Assembly (NCBI RefSeq): GCF_026626885.1
Contig: NZ_JAPNOA010000020.1
Coordinates: forward strand, 1 to 64,000
DNA: 64,000 bases
Origin: Parathalassolituus penaei
GTDB lineage: Bacteria; Pseudomonadota; Gammaproteobacteria; Pseudomonadales; Oceanobacteraceae
Direction: 5' to 3'
Below, piece after piece: positions 27,068 to 35,880 of the stretch (position 1 is its first letter; every line of letters begins with the position of its first letter). Made by a program: the position numbers and the translations under genes. The notes beneath the pieces were generated by a model. That model saw only the letters and a program-made list of their open reading frames with translations, was not told where the DNA came from and did no database searches.

Positions 27068-27859
27068 CTAACCCCGACGGGTGAGGCTCAGCAGGAACAA
27101 CAGAGCGGCTACCACTACAACGCTCGGGCCTGCCGGTGTATCCCATTGCCAGGAGGCCATCAGGCCGAGGGCAACCGACAACATGCCCACCACACTGGCC
27201 ATCAGCGCCATTTTTTCCGGGGTGCGGGCGAGGCTGCGGGCGGCGGCCGGTGGAATAATCAGCAGAGCGCTGATCAGCAGTACCCCGACAATTTTCATCG
27301 CCAGGGAAATCACCAGCGCCAGCATCAGGATCAGCAGCAGGTTCAGGCGTGCTACCGGATAACCGTCGATACTGGCCAGTTCCGGGCTGACGGTGGTGGC
27401 CAGCAGGCCGCGCCATTGCCAGATAATCAAACCGCCACAGATAACCGCTGCCAGGCTGATCAGAATCAGGTCTTCCAGACCCACCGCCAGCAGATCACCA
27501 AACAGGTATCCCATCAGGTCAACCCGCACGTTACGCGCCAGGCTCAGTGCCACCAGACCAATCGCCAGCATGCTGTGGGAAATAATGCCCAACAGGGTAT
27601 CCGACGACAGACTGGAGCGTTGCTGGAGCGGGTACAGGAACAGCGCCAGTAACACCGAGCTGAGCAGCAGCGCCAGCGTCGGGTGAATATCCGACAACAC
27701 CCCCAGCGTGATGCCCAGCAGGGCTCCGTGGGCAAGGGTGTCACCAAAAAACGCCATGCGTCGCCACACCACAAAACTGCCAAGTGGGCCGCTGACCAGC
27801 GCCAGAATCAGACCACTGACGAGGGGTAACAACCACCACCAGGTATTCAACAGACTCAT
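27068..27859 (-). CDS. znuB: Zinc ABC transporter permease ZnuB
   Basis: The 263-residue permease has about eight membrane helices and the ABC-3 family pattern (WRRMAFFGDTLAHGALLGI near the N-terminus). I chose the ATG ending at 27859 (MSLLNTWWWL) because it fits family length and overlaps the znuC stop by four bases (ATGA). It moves zinc through the inner membrane with ZnuC as ATPase and ZnuA as periplasmic receptor. Confidence 0.95.
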   Translation of the reverse strand: MSLLNTWWWLLPLVSGLILALVSGPLGSFVVWRRMAFFGDTLAHGALLGITLGVLSDIHPTLALLLSSVLLALFLYPLQQRSSLSSDTLLGIISHSMLAIGLVALSLARNVRVDLMGYLFGDLLAVGLEDLILISLAAVICGGLIIWQWRGLLATTVSPELASIDGYPVARLNLLLILMLALVISLAMKIVGVLLISALLIIPPAAARSLARTPEKMALMASVVGMLSVALGLMASWQWDTPAGPSVVVVAALLFLLSLTRRG

Positions 27860-28623
27860 GCTTGTGGCTTGCTCCCGGATTCGATGTGGCCATCCAGGCA
27901 GTGCCGATGGTCGTGATGATGGGTGTAGTGGGCGATGGGTTGCAGGTTGGTTGGCATTACATGGCCAAACAGTTCGCGGTATTCGGAGCTGACGGACACC
28001 TGATCGGGATGGCCGGAACAGCAGATATGGCCGTTCATACAAATCACCTCGTCGGTGGCCGCCATCACCAGATGGAGGTCGTGCGACACCATCAGTACCG
28101 CGCAGTTGAGTTCGTTACGCAGCTGCGGAATCAGGCGATAGAGGGCATGTTGGCCCTGCACATCGACCCCTTGCACCGGTTCGTCGAGCACCAGCAGGTC
28201 GGGGCGAATCAGCAGGGCTCGCGCCAGCAATACCCGCTGCCATTCACCACCGGACAAATCCTGAATGTCCTGAGCGGCGAGCAGACGGATATCGAGGCGG
28301 TCGAGCCAGTATTCGATGGCGTCATGGGTCGCCCCCCGGGCCAGCTTCAGAAAGCCGGTGACGGTGAGAGGCAGGCGCGGTTCCAGTGCCAGACGTTGTG
28401 GCATATAGCCGATACGCAGGCCGGGGGCGCGTTTTATCTCGCCCTGGTCGGCGTTTTCCAGCCCCAGCAGAATACGGATCAGGGTCGATTTGCCGCAGCC
28501 GTTGGGGCCAATCAGGGTGGTAATCCGGCCGCGTTCAAGGTTCAGGCTGATGTCGGTCAGAACCTGTTTGTGGCGGCGCGCCAGGTACAGGTGACTGGCC
28601 TGCAGCAGCACATCAGTGGTCAT
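27856..28623 (-). CDS. znuC: Zinc ABC transporter ATP-binding protein ZnuC
   Basis: The 255-residue ATPase has Walker A GPNGCGKST, signature LSGGEW and Walker B LLVLDEPVQGVD. The C-terminus is rich in histidine (HYTHHHDHRH), typical of zinc-handling ATPases. The ATG ending at 28623 overlaps the zur coding end, so zur, znuC and znuB form one operon. It powers ZnuB. Confidence 0.95.
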   Translation of the reverse strand: MTTDVLLQASHLYLARRHKQVLTDISLNLERGRITTLIGPNGCGKSTLIRILLGLENADQGEIKRAPGLRIGYMPQRLALEPRLPLTVTGFLKLARGATHDAIEYWLDRLDIRLLAAQDIQDLSGGEWQRVLLARALLIRPDLLVLDEPVQGVDVQGQHALYRLIPQLRNELNCAVLMVSHDLHLVMAATDEVICMNGHICCSGHPDQVSVSSEYRELFGHVMPTNLQPIAHYTHHHDHRHCLDGHIESGSKPQA

Positions 28624-29128
28624 GGCAGCAGTGTTCTCCGCTGGTTTCAGGGGTGGTGTGTTCCCGGCAGGCCGGGCATACACCAGACAGTTCGGTCATT
28701 TGCTGCTCTACGGTAACGCCCAGCAGGGCTTCGACCTGACGGGTCATGGCCCGCAACTTGTCGTTTTCCAGTTCCTGGGCGCGACCGCAGCAGTTGCAGA
28801 TAAAAAAACAGACCGGATGACTGCCATGGGGGCGGTTGCAGCCAACGTAGGCGTTGATGGTGCTGAGGCGATGGATCAGCCCCAGTTCCAGCAGGAAGTC
28901 GAGCGCCCGGTACACCGTGGGTGGTGCCGAGTTAAAGCCTTCCTGGGCGAGCAGTGGCAGCAGCTCGTAAGCTCCTACCGGTTTGTGACTTTGCCAGATC
29001 AATTCCAGCACCCGCAGACGTACACGGGTCAAACGTGCACCTTTTTCCTCACACAGGGCCTGGGCTTCCTGTATCGCGTGTCGGACACAGGCAGAATGAT
29101 TGTGAGGTTCGTACACATTCTGACTCAT
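28613..29128 (-). CDS. zur: Zinc uptake regulator Zur (Fur family)
   Basis: The 171-residue protein has a winged-helix domain (GARLTRVRLRVLELIWQSHKPVGAYELL), the Fur hinge (APPTVYRALDFLLELGLIHRL) and a dimer domain. CxxC pairs (CNCC and CPAC) plus a His-rich tail (GEHCCHDH) supply zinc ligands. It represses zinc uptake when zinc is plentiful. It is first in the operon with znuCB and divergent from znuA across a 58-base gap containing a candidate Zur box. Confidence 0.95.
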   Translation of the reverse strand: MSQNVYEPHNHSACVRHAIQEAQALCEEKGARLTRVRLRVLELIWQSHKPVGAYELLPLLAQEGFNSAPPTVYRALDFLLELGLIHRLSTINAYVGCNRPHGSHPVCFFICNCCGRAQELENDKLRAMTRQVEALLGVTVEQQMTELSGVCPACREHTTPETSGEHCCHDH

Positions 29129-29145
29129 TTGTTTCTACGCCTTAG

Positions 29146-29163
29146 GTTATAATGTTGCAATTC
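29146..29163 (+). promoter_or_regulatory. Candidate Zur box
   Basis: GTTATAATGTTGCAATTC, between zur and znuA, matches 13 of 18 positions of the E. coli znu operator as I recall it (GTTATAATATCACACTTC), including the whole GTTATAAT half. A Zur site here would control both divergent units. It also overlaps a TATAAT-like -10. Confidence 0.65.
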
Positions 29164-29186
29164 TACGATACCGCCCGCGGGACACA

Positions 29187-30158
29187 ATGAACAGACGTCT
29201 GATATTGGCGCTTTTTGCGCTTTTTTTACCAATTTCCCAGCTGATGGCCTCTCCCTTGTTCAAACACGATGCGCATCAGCAGAAGGTGCTGGCCAGCGTG
29301 CATCCGTTGGCGCTAATGGCCGCCTCGGTGGTGCCGGCTGACAATCTTGAAGTATTGGTACCGGCGGGCATGACCCCGCACGACTTCTCATTGCGTCCGT
29401 CGGACATCGATCTGATCCAGAACGCCGACATCATTATCTGGTCGGGCCCGCTGGCGGAGCCGTATCTGAAAGGTTTTGCCAGTCGTTGGTCCGACAAGAT
29501 CTGGCTGGATGTATCGTCGCTGGCGCCGTCCAGCCGGATTACTGACCCACACTGGTGGTTGTCACCGGAAGTGATGAAGCTGGCGCAGGCTCAGCTGGCC
29601 GAACAGCTGGGGGCTGACAGCTCCGCCTTTGCCGCCGAGGTCGACAGTGCCATGGCCGAAAGCCAGACACTGCTGGCTCCGGTTCGCGAGCGCGGCTTTT
29701 TTGTGTTCCACCGTGCCTATGATCATTGGGTGGATGCCCTGCACCTGAATCAGGTGGGTTCCTTTACCCTGTCGCCAGAACAGAAACCCGGTATGCGTAC
29801 CCTGCAAACCATGCGTGAGCAGCTGCAGCGTGGCGAAGCCGTCTGTGTGTTCAGCGAACCTGAATTCTCGCCTGCGCTGGTGGACAGCCTGGTGGAAGGT
29901 CTGACGGTGGGCCGTGGTGAACTGGACCCGCTGGGTGGCAATATCGAAATCAATCCGCAGGGTTACTCGCAGTTCCTGCTCGACATGGCCCATCGTGCTC
30001 ATGACTGTCTAACCGGCGCCGGTTTGCCTCAGGCTGCGGTCAGTGACGAAACCCGCGCCCAGGCTGTGAAGGATCTGCAGCAGCACGCCGAGCATGATCA
30101 CGACCATGAAGCGGCTGATCATGACGACCACGCCGACCACAACGATCATCACGACTGA
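29187..30158 (+). CDS. znuA: Periplasmic zinc-binding protein ZnuA
   Basis: The 323-residue protein has a Sec signal peptide. The metal ligands are spread over the two lobes: HPLALM near residue 40, PHDFSL, DPHWWLSP and FHRAYDHW. The C-terminal 30 residues alternate His and Asp, resembling the zinc-scavenging loop, which usually lies inside the protein rather than at the end. It is divergent from zur-znuCB. Confidence 0.95.
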   Translation: MNRRLILALFALFLPISQLMASPLFKHDAHQQKVLASVHPLALMAASVVPADNLEVLVPAGMTPHDFSLRPSDIDLIQNADIIIWSGPLAEPYLKGFASRWSDKIWLDVSSLAPSSRITDPHWWLSPEVMKLAQAQLAEQLGADSSAFAAEVDSAMAESQTLLAPVRERGFFVFHRAYDHWVDALHLNQVGSFTLSPEQKPGMRTLQTMREQLQRGEAVCVFSEPEFSPALVDSLVEGLTVGRGELDPLGGNIEINPQGYSQFLLDMAHRAHDCLTGAGLPQAAVSDETRAQAVKDLQQHAEHDHDHEAADHDDHADHNDHHD

Positions 30159-30266
30159 TCGGCCCGAATAAGACTCCCTGCTTGCGGCTTGCCCTTCGGG
30201 CTGGCCGCTGTTCTCTCGCATGGCTAGAATGGCGCAACTTTTTGCCCAACATCAGGACCGATCGCC

Positions 30267-31658
30267 ATGTCCCTCGCCATGCCGCTTGCTGTAGTTACTC
30301 TCGCCGCCGGAAAAGGCTCCCGCATGAAGTCAGAACTGCCGAAGGTGCTGCACCGTCTGGCTGGCAAGGCCATGCTGCAACACGTGCTCGACAGTGCCGC
30401 CCGCCTGCCGGAAGCTGTCCAGCATGTGGTGATTGGACACGGCGCGGAACAGGTAAAAGCCGCGATTACCGACGCCGGTATCCACTGGGCGCTGCAATCC
30501 GAACAAAAAGGCACCGGCCATGCGGTTGCCCAGGCCATGCCTGCCGTTGTCGCCGATGCCCGGGTGCTGGTGTTGTACGGCGACGTTCCCCTGATCAGCA
30601 CCGATACCCTCAGCCGTTTGCTGGAGCAGACCCACAGCGATGCCAACCACGATGGTGGTCTGGCGCTGCTGACCGTCGAACTGGCCAACCCGACTGGCTA
30701 CGGCCGTATCGTTCGTGACGATGCCGGTAACATCCAGGCCATTGTTGAACACAAGGATGCCAGCGCCGAACAGCGCGCCATTCGTGAAGTGAACACCGGC
30801 ATTCTGGCGGTCTCTGCCCGCCACCTGAATCGCTGGTTACCACAGCTGCAGGCCAACAATGCCCAGGGTGAATACTACCTGACCGATATCGTGGCCATGG
30901 CGGTAGCGGAAGGCGTTGCGGTTCGCGCTATTCACCCGCAGGCCGAAAGCGAAGTGCAGGGTGTTAACGACCGTGTGCAACTGGCGCAGCTGGAACGGGT
31001 TTTCCAGCAACAGCTGGCGGAACAACTGCTGCGCGATGGTGTAGAGCTGGCCGACCCGGCCCGTATCGACATCCGTGGCCAGCTGACCTGTGGCCGTGAT
31101 GTGCGTATTGATATTGGTTGTGTGTTTGAAGGCGATGTGGTGCTGGAAGACGGCGTCGAAATTGGCCCTTACTGTGTGATCCGCAGCAGCCGTATTGGTG
31201 CTGGCACCCGTATCGACGCCTACAGCCTGATCGAGGAAGCCCGCAGTGAAGCCGACTGTGTGGTTGGCCCTTACGCCCGCCTGCGTCCGGGTGCTGACCT
31301 CGCCCGCGGTGCCAAGGTCGGTAACTTTGTTGAGATCAAAAAAGCCCGTATCGGTGAAGGCTCCAAGGTGAACCACCTGAGTTACATCGGTGATGCCGAG
31401 CTGGGCCGCGATGTAAACATCGGTGCTGGCACCATCACCTGCAACTACGATGGTGTTAACAAGTTCAAGACCCTGATTGGTGACAACGCCTTTATCGGCT
31501 CCAACTCAGCGCTGGTCGCCCCGGCGGATATTGGCGCTGGCGCGACCATTGGTGCTGGATCGGTGATTACCAGCAAGGTGGAAGATAACCAGCTGGCGGT
31601 GGCGCGTGGCAAGCAGCGCAATATTGATGGTTGGGCGCGTCCGCAGAAGAAAAAATAA
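30267..31658 (+). CDS. glmU: Bifunctional UDP-GlcNAc synthase GlmU
   Basis: The 463-residue enzyme has an N-terminal uridyltransferase ([18 protein letters not shown], the nucleotide loop, then YGDVPLI) and a C-terminal left-handed beta-helix acetyltransferase (from about 255; [17 protein letters not shown] is the active segment). It makes UDP-N-acetylglucosamine for peptidoglycan and LPS. The AGGA-preceded ATG gives the usual length. The 3' end is followed at once by a REP hairpin and repeat copy 3. No ATP synthase genes, a common neighbour, are seen. Confidence 0.97.
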   Translation: MSLAMPLAVVTLAAGKGSRMKSELPKVLHRLAGKAMLQHVLDSAARLPEAVQHVVIGHGAEQVKAAITDAGIHWALQSEQKGTGHAVAQAMPAVVADARVLVLYGDVPLISTDTLSRLLEQTHSDANHDGGLALLTVELANPTGYGRIVRDDAGNIQAIVEHKDASAEQRAIREVNTGILAVSARHLNRWLPQLQANNAQGEYYLTDIVAMAVAEGVAVRAIHPQAESEVQGVNDRVQLAQLERVFQQQLAEQLLRDGVELADPARIDIRGQLTCGRDVRIDIGCVFEGDVVLEDGVEIGPYCVIRSSRIGAGTRIDAYSLIEEARSEADCVVGPYARLRPGADLARGAKVGNFVEIKKARIGEGSKVNHLSYIGDAELGRDVNIGAGTITCNYDGVNKFKTLIGDNAFIGSNSALVAPADIGAGATIGAGSVITSKVEDNQLAVARGKQRNIDGWARPQKKK

Positions 31659-31667
31659 GTCGATCTT

Positions 31668-31690
31668 GTTCCCACGTGCCTGTGGGAATG
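31668..31690. repeat. REP-like hairpin downstream of glmU
   Basis: Arms GTTCCCAC and GTGGGAAT are joined by a 6-base loop, ten bases after the glmU stop. It may stabilise the glmU 3' end. It leads straight into a heptamer array. Confidence 0.7.
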
Positions 31691-31695
31691 CTGCT

Positions 31696-31737
31696 CGCCA
31701 GACGCCAGACGCCAGACGCCAGACGCCAGACGCCAGG
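31696..31737 (+). repeat. Heptamer tandem array (CGCCAGA x6)
   Basis: Five exact copies of CGCCAGA and a sixth ending in G. It sits between the REP hairpin and repeat copy 3. Confidence 0.95.
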
Positions 31738-31986
31738 CTGCTTGCCCTCTTGGGGGACCTTGTCCCCCGGCCGGGCGGGCCTCCCCCTGCTTTGCCCGAC
31801 TGGGCTCGTTTATCCGGTTTTCCCCGACAACGGCTTTTCGACCCCGGCCCGATGGCACGTCCTTGTGCCCTGTCTATTGGTAAAAATAGGGCCTTGCGGG
31901 GCATCCATGCCCCGGCCGGGTCGGCCGTTGCGGTGAATCCCGGCTCGCCCAGATGGGCAATTAACGGCAGCCAGCTGCGCTGGGTT
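31736..31986 (+). repeat. Structured interspersed repeat, copy 3 (forward)
   Basis: Near full length, but its left edge is replaced by the heptamer array. Hairpin C is interrupted: GGCCCG at 31846-31851 and the inner arms are followed by about 19 inserted bases before GGGCC. Hairpins A, B, D, E and F are present. It lies just left of the insertion sequence. Confidence 0.9.
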
Positions 31987-32013
31987 AAATCGGTGTGTTG
32001 ATGGATGCTTTCT

Positions 32014-32024
32014 CGTTCCCACGC
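32014..32024. repeat. REP hairpin, left half, split by the insertion sequence
   Basis: CGTTCCCACGC here and GCGTGGGAATG at 33650-33660 together form a REP hairpin with a TCCT loop once the element between is removed. Confidence 0.85.
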
Positions 32025-32028
32025 TCCT

Positions 32029-33645
32029 GAGGCTGTGAAAGTATTCGATGGTATTCTGCTCTCGAATACTTTCCGTTGAAGGTTCTCCGATGACCCGCCG
32101 TTACCAGAGAAAGCACAGCCGCGAGCAGCTGGGTTTGTTCCCCGAAGCTCTGGATGAACGCATCAGCGATGACAACCCGGTCAGAGCGATTGATGCCTAC
32201 GTCGACACGCTGGATCTCACCAGCCTTCATTTTACGAACGTATCGTCATCATCGAATCGAGGGCAGCCGCCTTTTGATCCCGCCAGTCTGCTCAAGCTGT
32301 ATCTCTACGGCTATATGAATGGTGTCCGCAGCTCCAGGAAACTTGAGAAAGAGTGCCAGCGTAATCTGGAAGTCATCTGGCTGATGGAAAAACAGCAGCC
32401 TGGCTATAAAAGCATTGCCAATTTTCGCAAAGACAATGCCGATGCTCTGGTCAGAGTAAACCGGGATTTCCTGCTTCTTTGTCGCAGTTTGAATCTGGTA
32501 TCACAAGATCTGGTCGCCATTGATGGCAGCTTCTTTCAGGGCAACGCCAGCCTGAAAAGCATACGGACTCACAAAGGTCTGCAAAGTCAGCTTCGGAAGC
32601 TGGAAGAGCGGATCCGCCAATACCACGAATCGCTGGATGCCGAAGATCAGGATGAATCCCAGCACAGTACCGATGGCGAGCTCCCTGATAAATTGAAGCG
32701 ATTACTGGATGAAAAAGCCAAACTGGATCAAGCGTTAAAAACCCTGGAATCCAGCGACGAGCGACAACTCTCCGATACCGATCCTGATGCTCGCAAACTC
32801 TTCAAAAATGGCCAGAAAATGGCCGGTTACAACGTTCAGGTGGCAGTTGAAGCGGACCGTCAGCTAATCGTGGCCAGTGATGTCACGAATGACGCCAACG
32901 ACCAGCAACAGCTTCACGCCATAGCTGCTCAGGCGAAAAATGCACTAGAGGCTGATCAACTGACCGTGCTGGCAGATGCCGGATATTTTGAGCAATCCAA
33001 TATCAAACAATGTCAGGACGACAATATTCTTCCCTACGTTCCCGAGCCCAATAAACAGAGAGCCATCAAGGACGCAGGCCGCTATGGCAGAGAAGATTTT
33101 ATCTATGACTCAGAGGCTGACCGCTATCGCTGTCCAGCAGGCAAGTTCCTGTCAAAAACAGGTCAGAGTCATAGAAAGAACAACAAACTGCGAGACAAGT
33201 ACGTCAGTAAAAAAGCAGATTGCGATCAGTGCCCGTTACGCCAACACTGTTTGGCTTCGAAGAGTCGTACTCGTCAGATTTACCGGTGGGTGCACGAAGA
33301 CAGTCTGGATGACCATCGCCAGCGCATGGAAGCGGAAGGCGCAGTCAGAATGCGACAGCGAGCCGCGCTGGTTGAACACGTCTTTGGCACACTCAAAACC
33401 CGGATGGGATGGACGCACTTTCTGGTGCGTGGCTTCAGGAAAGTCCGAGGTGAATGGTCATTGGCGGTGGTTGGCTACAATCTGACCCGAGTCCTGAATA
33501 TCCTGGGTACTTCAGTGTTCCTGAAGTTCTGTGAGCATCTGAAAGAACTCATTTTGTATTTATTGTTCTGGATTGGCCGATGCTATCGGCCAATCCCAAA
33601 TGATCAGCATGCCAGTTACTGATCGGAGAATACTTTCACAGCCTC
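32029..33645 (+). mobile_element. Intact IS1182-type insertion sequence (1617 bp)
   Basis: The 18-bp terminal inverted repeats are identical at both ends (GAGGCTGTGAAAGTATTC) and bound one full transposase gene. A 4-bp duplication, TCCT, lies at 32025-32028 and 33646-33649. The empty site would be a perfect REP hairpin whose loop is TCCT, so the element landed in the loop. All parts are intact, so it may be active. Confidence 0.93.
32090..33622 (+). CDS. IS1182-family DDE transposase
   Basis: The 510-residue protein starts at ATG 32090 with GAAGG seven bases upstream. It has the N-terminal DUF772-like region (NPVRAIDAYVDTLDLTSL), the DDE core with AIDGSFFQGNAS, then VLADAGYF, and the C-terminal RAALVEHVFGTLKTRMG glutamate motif. 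A Cys cluster (CDQCPLRQHC) precedes the last motif. No frameshift or stop breaks the frame. Confidence 0.95.
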   Translation: MTRRYQRKHSREQLGLFPEALDERISDDNPVRAIDAYVDTLDLTSLHFTNVSSSSNRGQPPFDPASLLKLYLYGYMNGVRSSRKLEKECQRNLEVIWLMEKQQPGYKSIANFRKDNADALVRVNRDFLLLCRSLNLVSQDLVAIDGSFFQGNASLKSIRTHKGLQSQLRKLEERIRQYHESLDAEDQDESQHSTDGELPDKLKRLLDEKAKLDQALKTLESSDERQLSDTDPDARKLFKNGQKMAGYNVQVAVEADRQLIVASDVTNDANDQQQLHAIAAQAKNALEADQLTVLADAGYFEQSNIKQCQDDNILPYVPEPNKQRAIKDAGRYGREDFIYDSEADRYRCPAGKFLSKTGQSHRKNNKLRDKYVSKKADCDQCPLRQHCLASKSRTRQIYRWVHEDSLDDHRQRMEAEGAVRMRQRAALVEHVFGTLKTRMGWTHFLVRGFRKVRGEWSLAVVGYNLTRVLNILGTSVFLKFCEHLKELILYLLFWIGRCYRPIPNDQHASY

Positions 33646-33694
33646 TCCTGCGTGGGAATGTTGTGCTGGTGGTTTGGGTCTGGATGCTGTTCTT

Positions 33695-33785
33695 CCGACA
33701 CCCGACACCCGACACCCGACACCCGACACCCGACACCCGACACCCGACACCCGATGCCGGATGCCGGATGCCGGATGCCCGACAC
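33695..33785 (+). repeat. Heptamer tandem array (CCGACAC/CGGATGC, 13 units)
   Basis: Eight CCGACAC units, one CCGATGC, three CGGATGC and a final CCGACAC run in register over 91 bases. The change of unit inside the array suggests slippage after point mutation. It lies 35 bases after the right half of the REP hairpin that hosts the insertion sequence. Confidence 0.95.
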
Positions 33786-33802
33786 TCAGCTGCGAGCTCC
33801 CA

Positions 33803-33832
33803 TAAAAAAGCCCCGCAGGGCGGGGCTGAAAA
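33803..33832 (-). terminator. Terminator of the fructose transporter operon
   Basis: Stem AGCCCCGC/GCGGGGCT with a 3-base loop; on the minus strand it is followed by TTTTTT. It lies 66 bases after the frcA stop. Confidence 0.9.
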
Positions 33833-33897
33833 TATCCGCGACCGGCAGAGGTCTTACGGACAAGCACACTTCGATACGTTCCCCAGTCAGCAGAGTC

Positions 33898-34689
33898 TTA
33901 GCAGTAAGCCCCCGCTGGATGATCATTCGGGTCCATGGCGCCGGTCATGATGGCGACGGCTTCCGACATGCTGTGAGTTTTCGGGCTCACGACCGCGCAG
34001 CGTTTTCCGAGGCGGTGGATGTGGATGCGGTCGGCTACTTCAAACACGTGTGGCATGTTGTGGCTGATCAGGATCACCGACAGGCCGCGGTCGCGTACGT
34101 CTTTGATCAGGTTCAGCACCCGACGCGATTCTTTTACACCCAGAGCGGCGGTGGGTTCGTCCATAATCACCACGTTACGGGCGAAGGCGGCGGCGCGGGC
34201 GACGGCGACGCCCTGACGTTGACCACCGGACAAGGTTTCCACGGCCTGGTTGATGTTCTGGATGGTCAGCAGGCCCAGTTCGGACAGCTTCTGACGCGCT
34301 TCTTCATGCATGGCCTTGCGGTCGAGCATACGGAACACCTTGCCGAGGATGCCCGGTTTCAGGCGTTCGCGGCCCAGAAACAGGTTGTCGGCGATGTCCA
34401 GTGACGGCGCAACTGCAAGGTTCTGATAAACGGTTTCGATACCAGCCTTACGGGCGTCCATCGGGCTTTTGAAATGAACGGCGTTGCCATCCAGTTCAAT
34501 CACACCACTGTCGGGTACCAGTGCGCCGGACAAAGCCTTGATCAACGAGGATTTGCCCGCGCCGTTATCACCAATCACCGCGAGGATTTCGCCGCGGCGT
34601 AATTCGAATTCGGCACCGTCAATCGCAGTGACATGGCCGTAACGTTTCACCAGGCCAGTGGCCTTCATTACCAGATCATTCGGATTCAT
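33898..34689 (-). CDS. frcA: Fructose ABC transporter ATP-binding protein FrcA
   Basis: The 263-residue protein has a single ABC domain, unlike the double RbsA type: Walker A GDNGAGKSS, signature LSGGQRQ, Walker B VVIMDEPTAALGV. AGGAG precedes the ATG at 34689. It energises FrcC for fructose (possibly also ribose or mannose) uptake. It is last in the minus-strand operon frcBCA. Confidence 0.93.
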   Translation of the reverse strand: MNPNDLVMKATGLVKRYGHVTAIDGAEFELRRGEILAVIGDNGAGKSSLIKALSGALVPDSGVIELDGNAVHFKSPMDARKAGIETVYQNLAVAPSLDIADNLFLGRERLKPGILGKVFRMLDRKAMHEEARQKLSELGLLTIQNINQAVETLSGGQRQGVAVARAAAFARNVVIMDEPTAALGVKESRRVLNLIKDVRDRGLSVILISHNMPHVFEVADRIHIHRLGKRCAVVSPKTHSMSEAVAIMTGAMDPNDHPAGAYC

Positions 34690-34702
34690 ATCACAGCTCC
34701 TG

Positions 34703-35806
34703 TCAGACCTTGCGGATCCACTGGTCCATGCCCACGGCCACAATAATCAGCAGCCCCACGGTAAATTCCTGCCACAACACGTCGACACCGGCGAGGGCCA
34801 GACCGTTGCGGAACACACCGACCACCAGAGCACCAACCAGCGTGCCCCAGATGGCGCCACGGCCACCAAACAGCGAGCAACCACCAATCACTACGGCCGT
34901 GATACTGTCGAGGTTGGCGGTCATACCCGCTTGTGGGCTGACGGAGCCGATCCGGCCGATCAGGGCCCAGGCGCCAATGGCACAGATCACACCGGCGACC
35001 ACATACACAGACAGCAGAACGCGGTTGGTACGAATACCGGCGAGGTTGGCGGCAGCCGGATCATCACCGGTGGCGTATACGTGTTTGCCCCATGGGGTAC
35101 GGTTGAGGGCGTACCAGACCGCAGCAAACAGCACCAGCATCAGCAGCGAGCCGTAGGTCAGGCGGGCACCAAAAATCTCGACGCTCTGGCCGGTCCACTG
35201 CAGCAGTGGTGCGGTATCAGCAATGGCTTTGGAGCGGATGGTTTCACTCTGGGAGTACCAGAGGTTGAGCGCAAAAAAGATGTTCCAGGTACCCAGCGTC
35301 ACAATAAAGGGTGGCAGACGGAACTGGGTGACCAGCAAACCGTTGATATAACCGGTGACGGCACCGGCCAGCATACCGGCCATCAGTGCCACTACCGGTG
35401 GCATACCCACATCCACGGCCATCTTGCCCATGATCACAGAGGTCAGCACCATGATGGCACCCACCGACAAGTCGATACCGGCGGTCAGGATAATCAGGGT
35501 CTGGGCGATCCCCAGAATGCCGATAATGGTCACCTGTTGCAGGATCAATGACAGGTTGAACGGATCAAGGAAGCGTTCACCAATCACCAGGCTGAAGCCC
35601 AGCAAGGCCAGCAACAGCACAATTGCCGGTGCTGCCACCGGGTTGGCGTGGAAGAAGCGGTGCGCACGTTCCAGCGGTGACAGGTGTTCAACAGTGAAGG
35701 AAGCAACCTTGCCGCCTGCGGCATCGGCAACCCGTTCGTGTTCAGCAATGCGGTTATCTACAGCCATGGATACCCCCGCCATGCCAGAGGTTGTGGTAGT
35801 GGTCAT
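34703..35806 (-). CDS. frcC: Fructose ABC transporter permease FrcC
   Basis: The 367-residue membrane protein belongs to the RbsC/FrcC family (LAIL-type helices, QTLIILTAGIDLSVGAIM signature). It has a long soluble N-terminus of about 55 residues. GGAG precedes the start. It lies between frcB and frcA and forms the membrane channel. Confidence 0.93.
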   Translation of the reverse strand: MTTTTTSGMAGVSMAVDNRIAEHERVADAAGGKVASFTVEHLSPLERAHRFFHANPVAAPAIVLLLALLGFSLVIGERFLDPFNLSLILQQVTIIGILGIAQTLIILTAGIDLSVGAIMVLTSVIMGKMAVDVGMPPVVALMAGMLAGAVTGYINGLLVTQFRLPPFIVTLGTWNIFFALNLWYSQSETIRSKAIADTAPLLQWTGQSVEIFGARLTYGSLLMLVLFAAVWYALNRTPWGKHVYATGDDPAAANLAGIRTNRVLLSVYVVAGVICAIGAWALIGRIGSVSPQAGMTANLDSITAVVIGGCSLFGGRGAIWGTLVGALVVGVFRNGLALAGVDVLWQEFTVGLLIIVAVGMDQWIRKV

Positions 35807-35880
35807 ATCAGACTCCGGTTTGGGTAACCGGTGGCGATGGCCACCGGTGATCAGATATGGCGGTTATCCCGCCTGCAGGC

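Noticed and set aside
27862-28716. Frame opposite znuC
   Set aside because: Antisense shadow of a clear ABC ATPase gene.
33695-33785. CRISPR array
   Set aside because: The repeat unit is 7 bases with no spacers and no cas genes; it is a simple tandem array.
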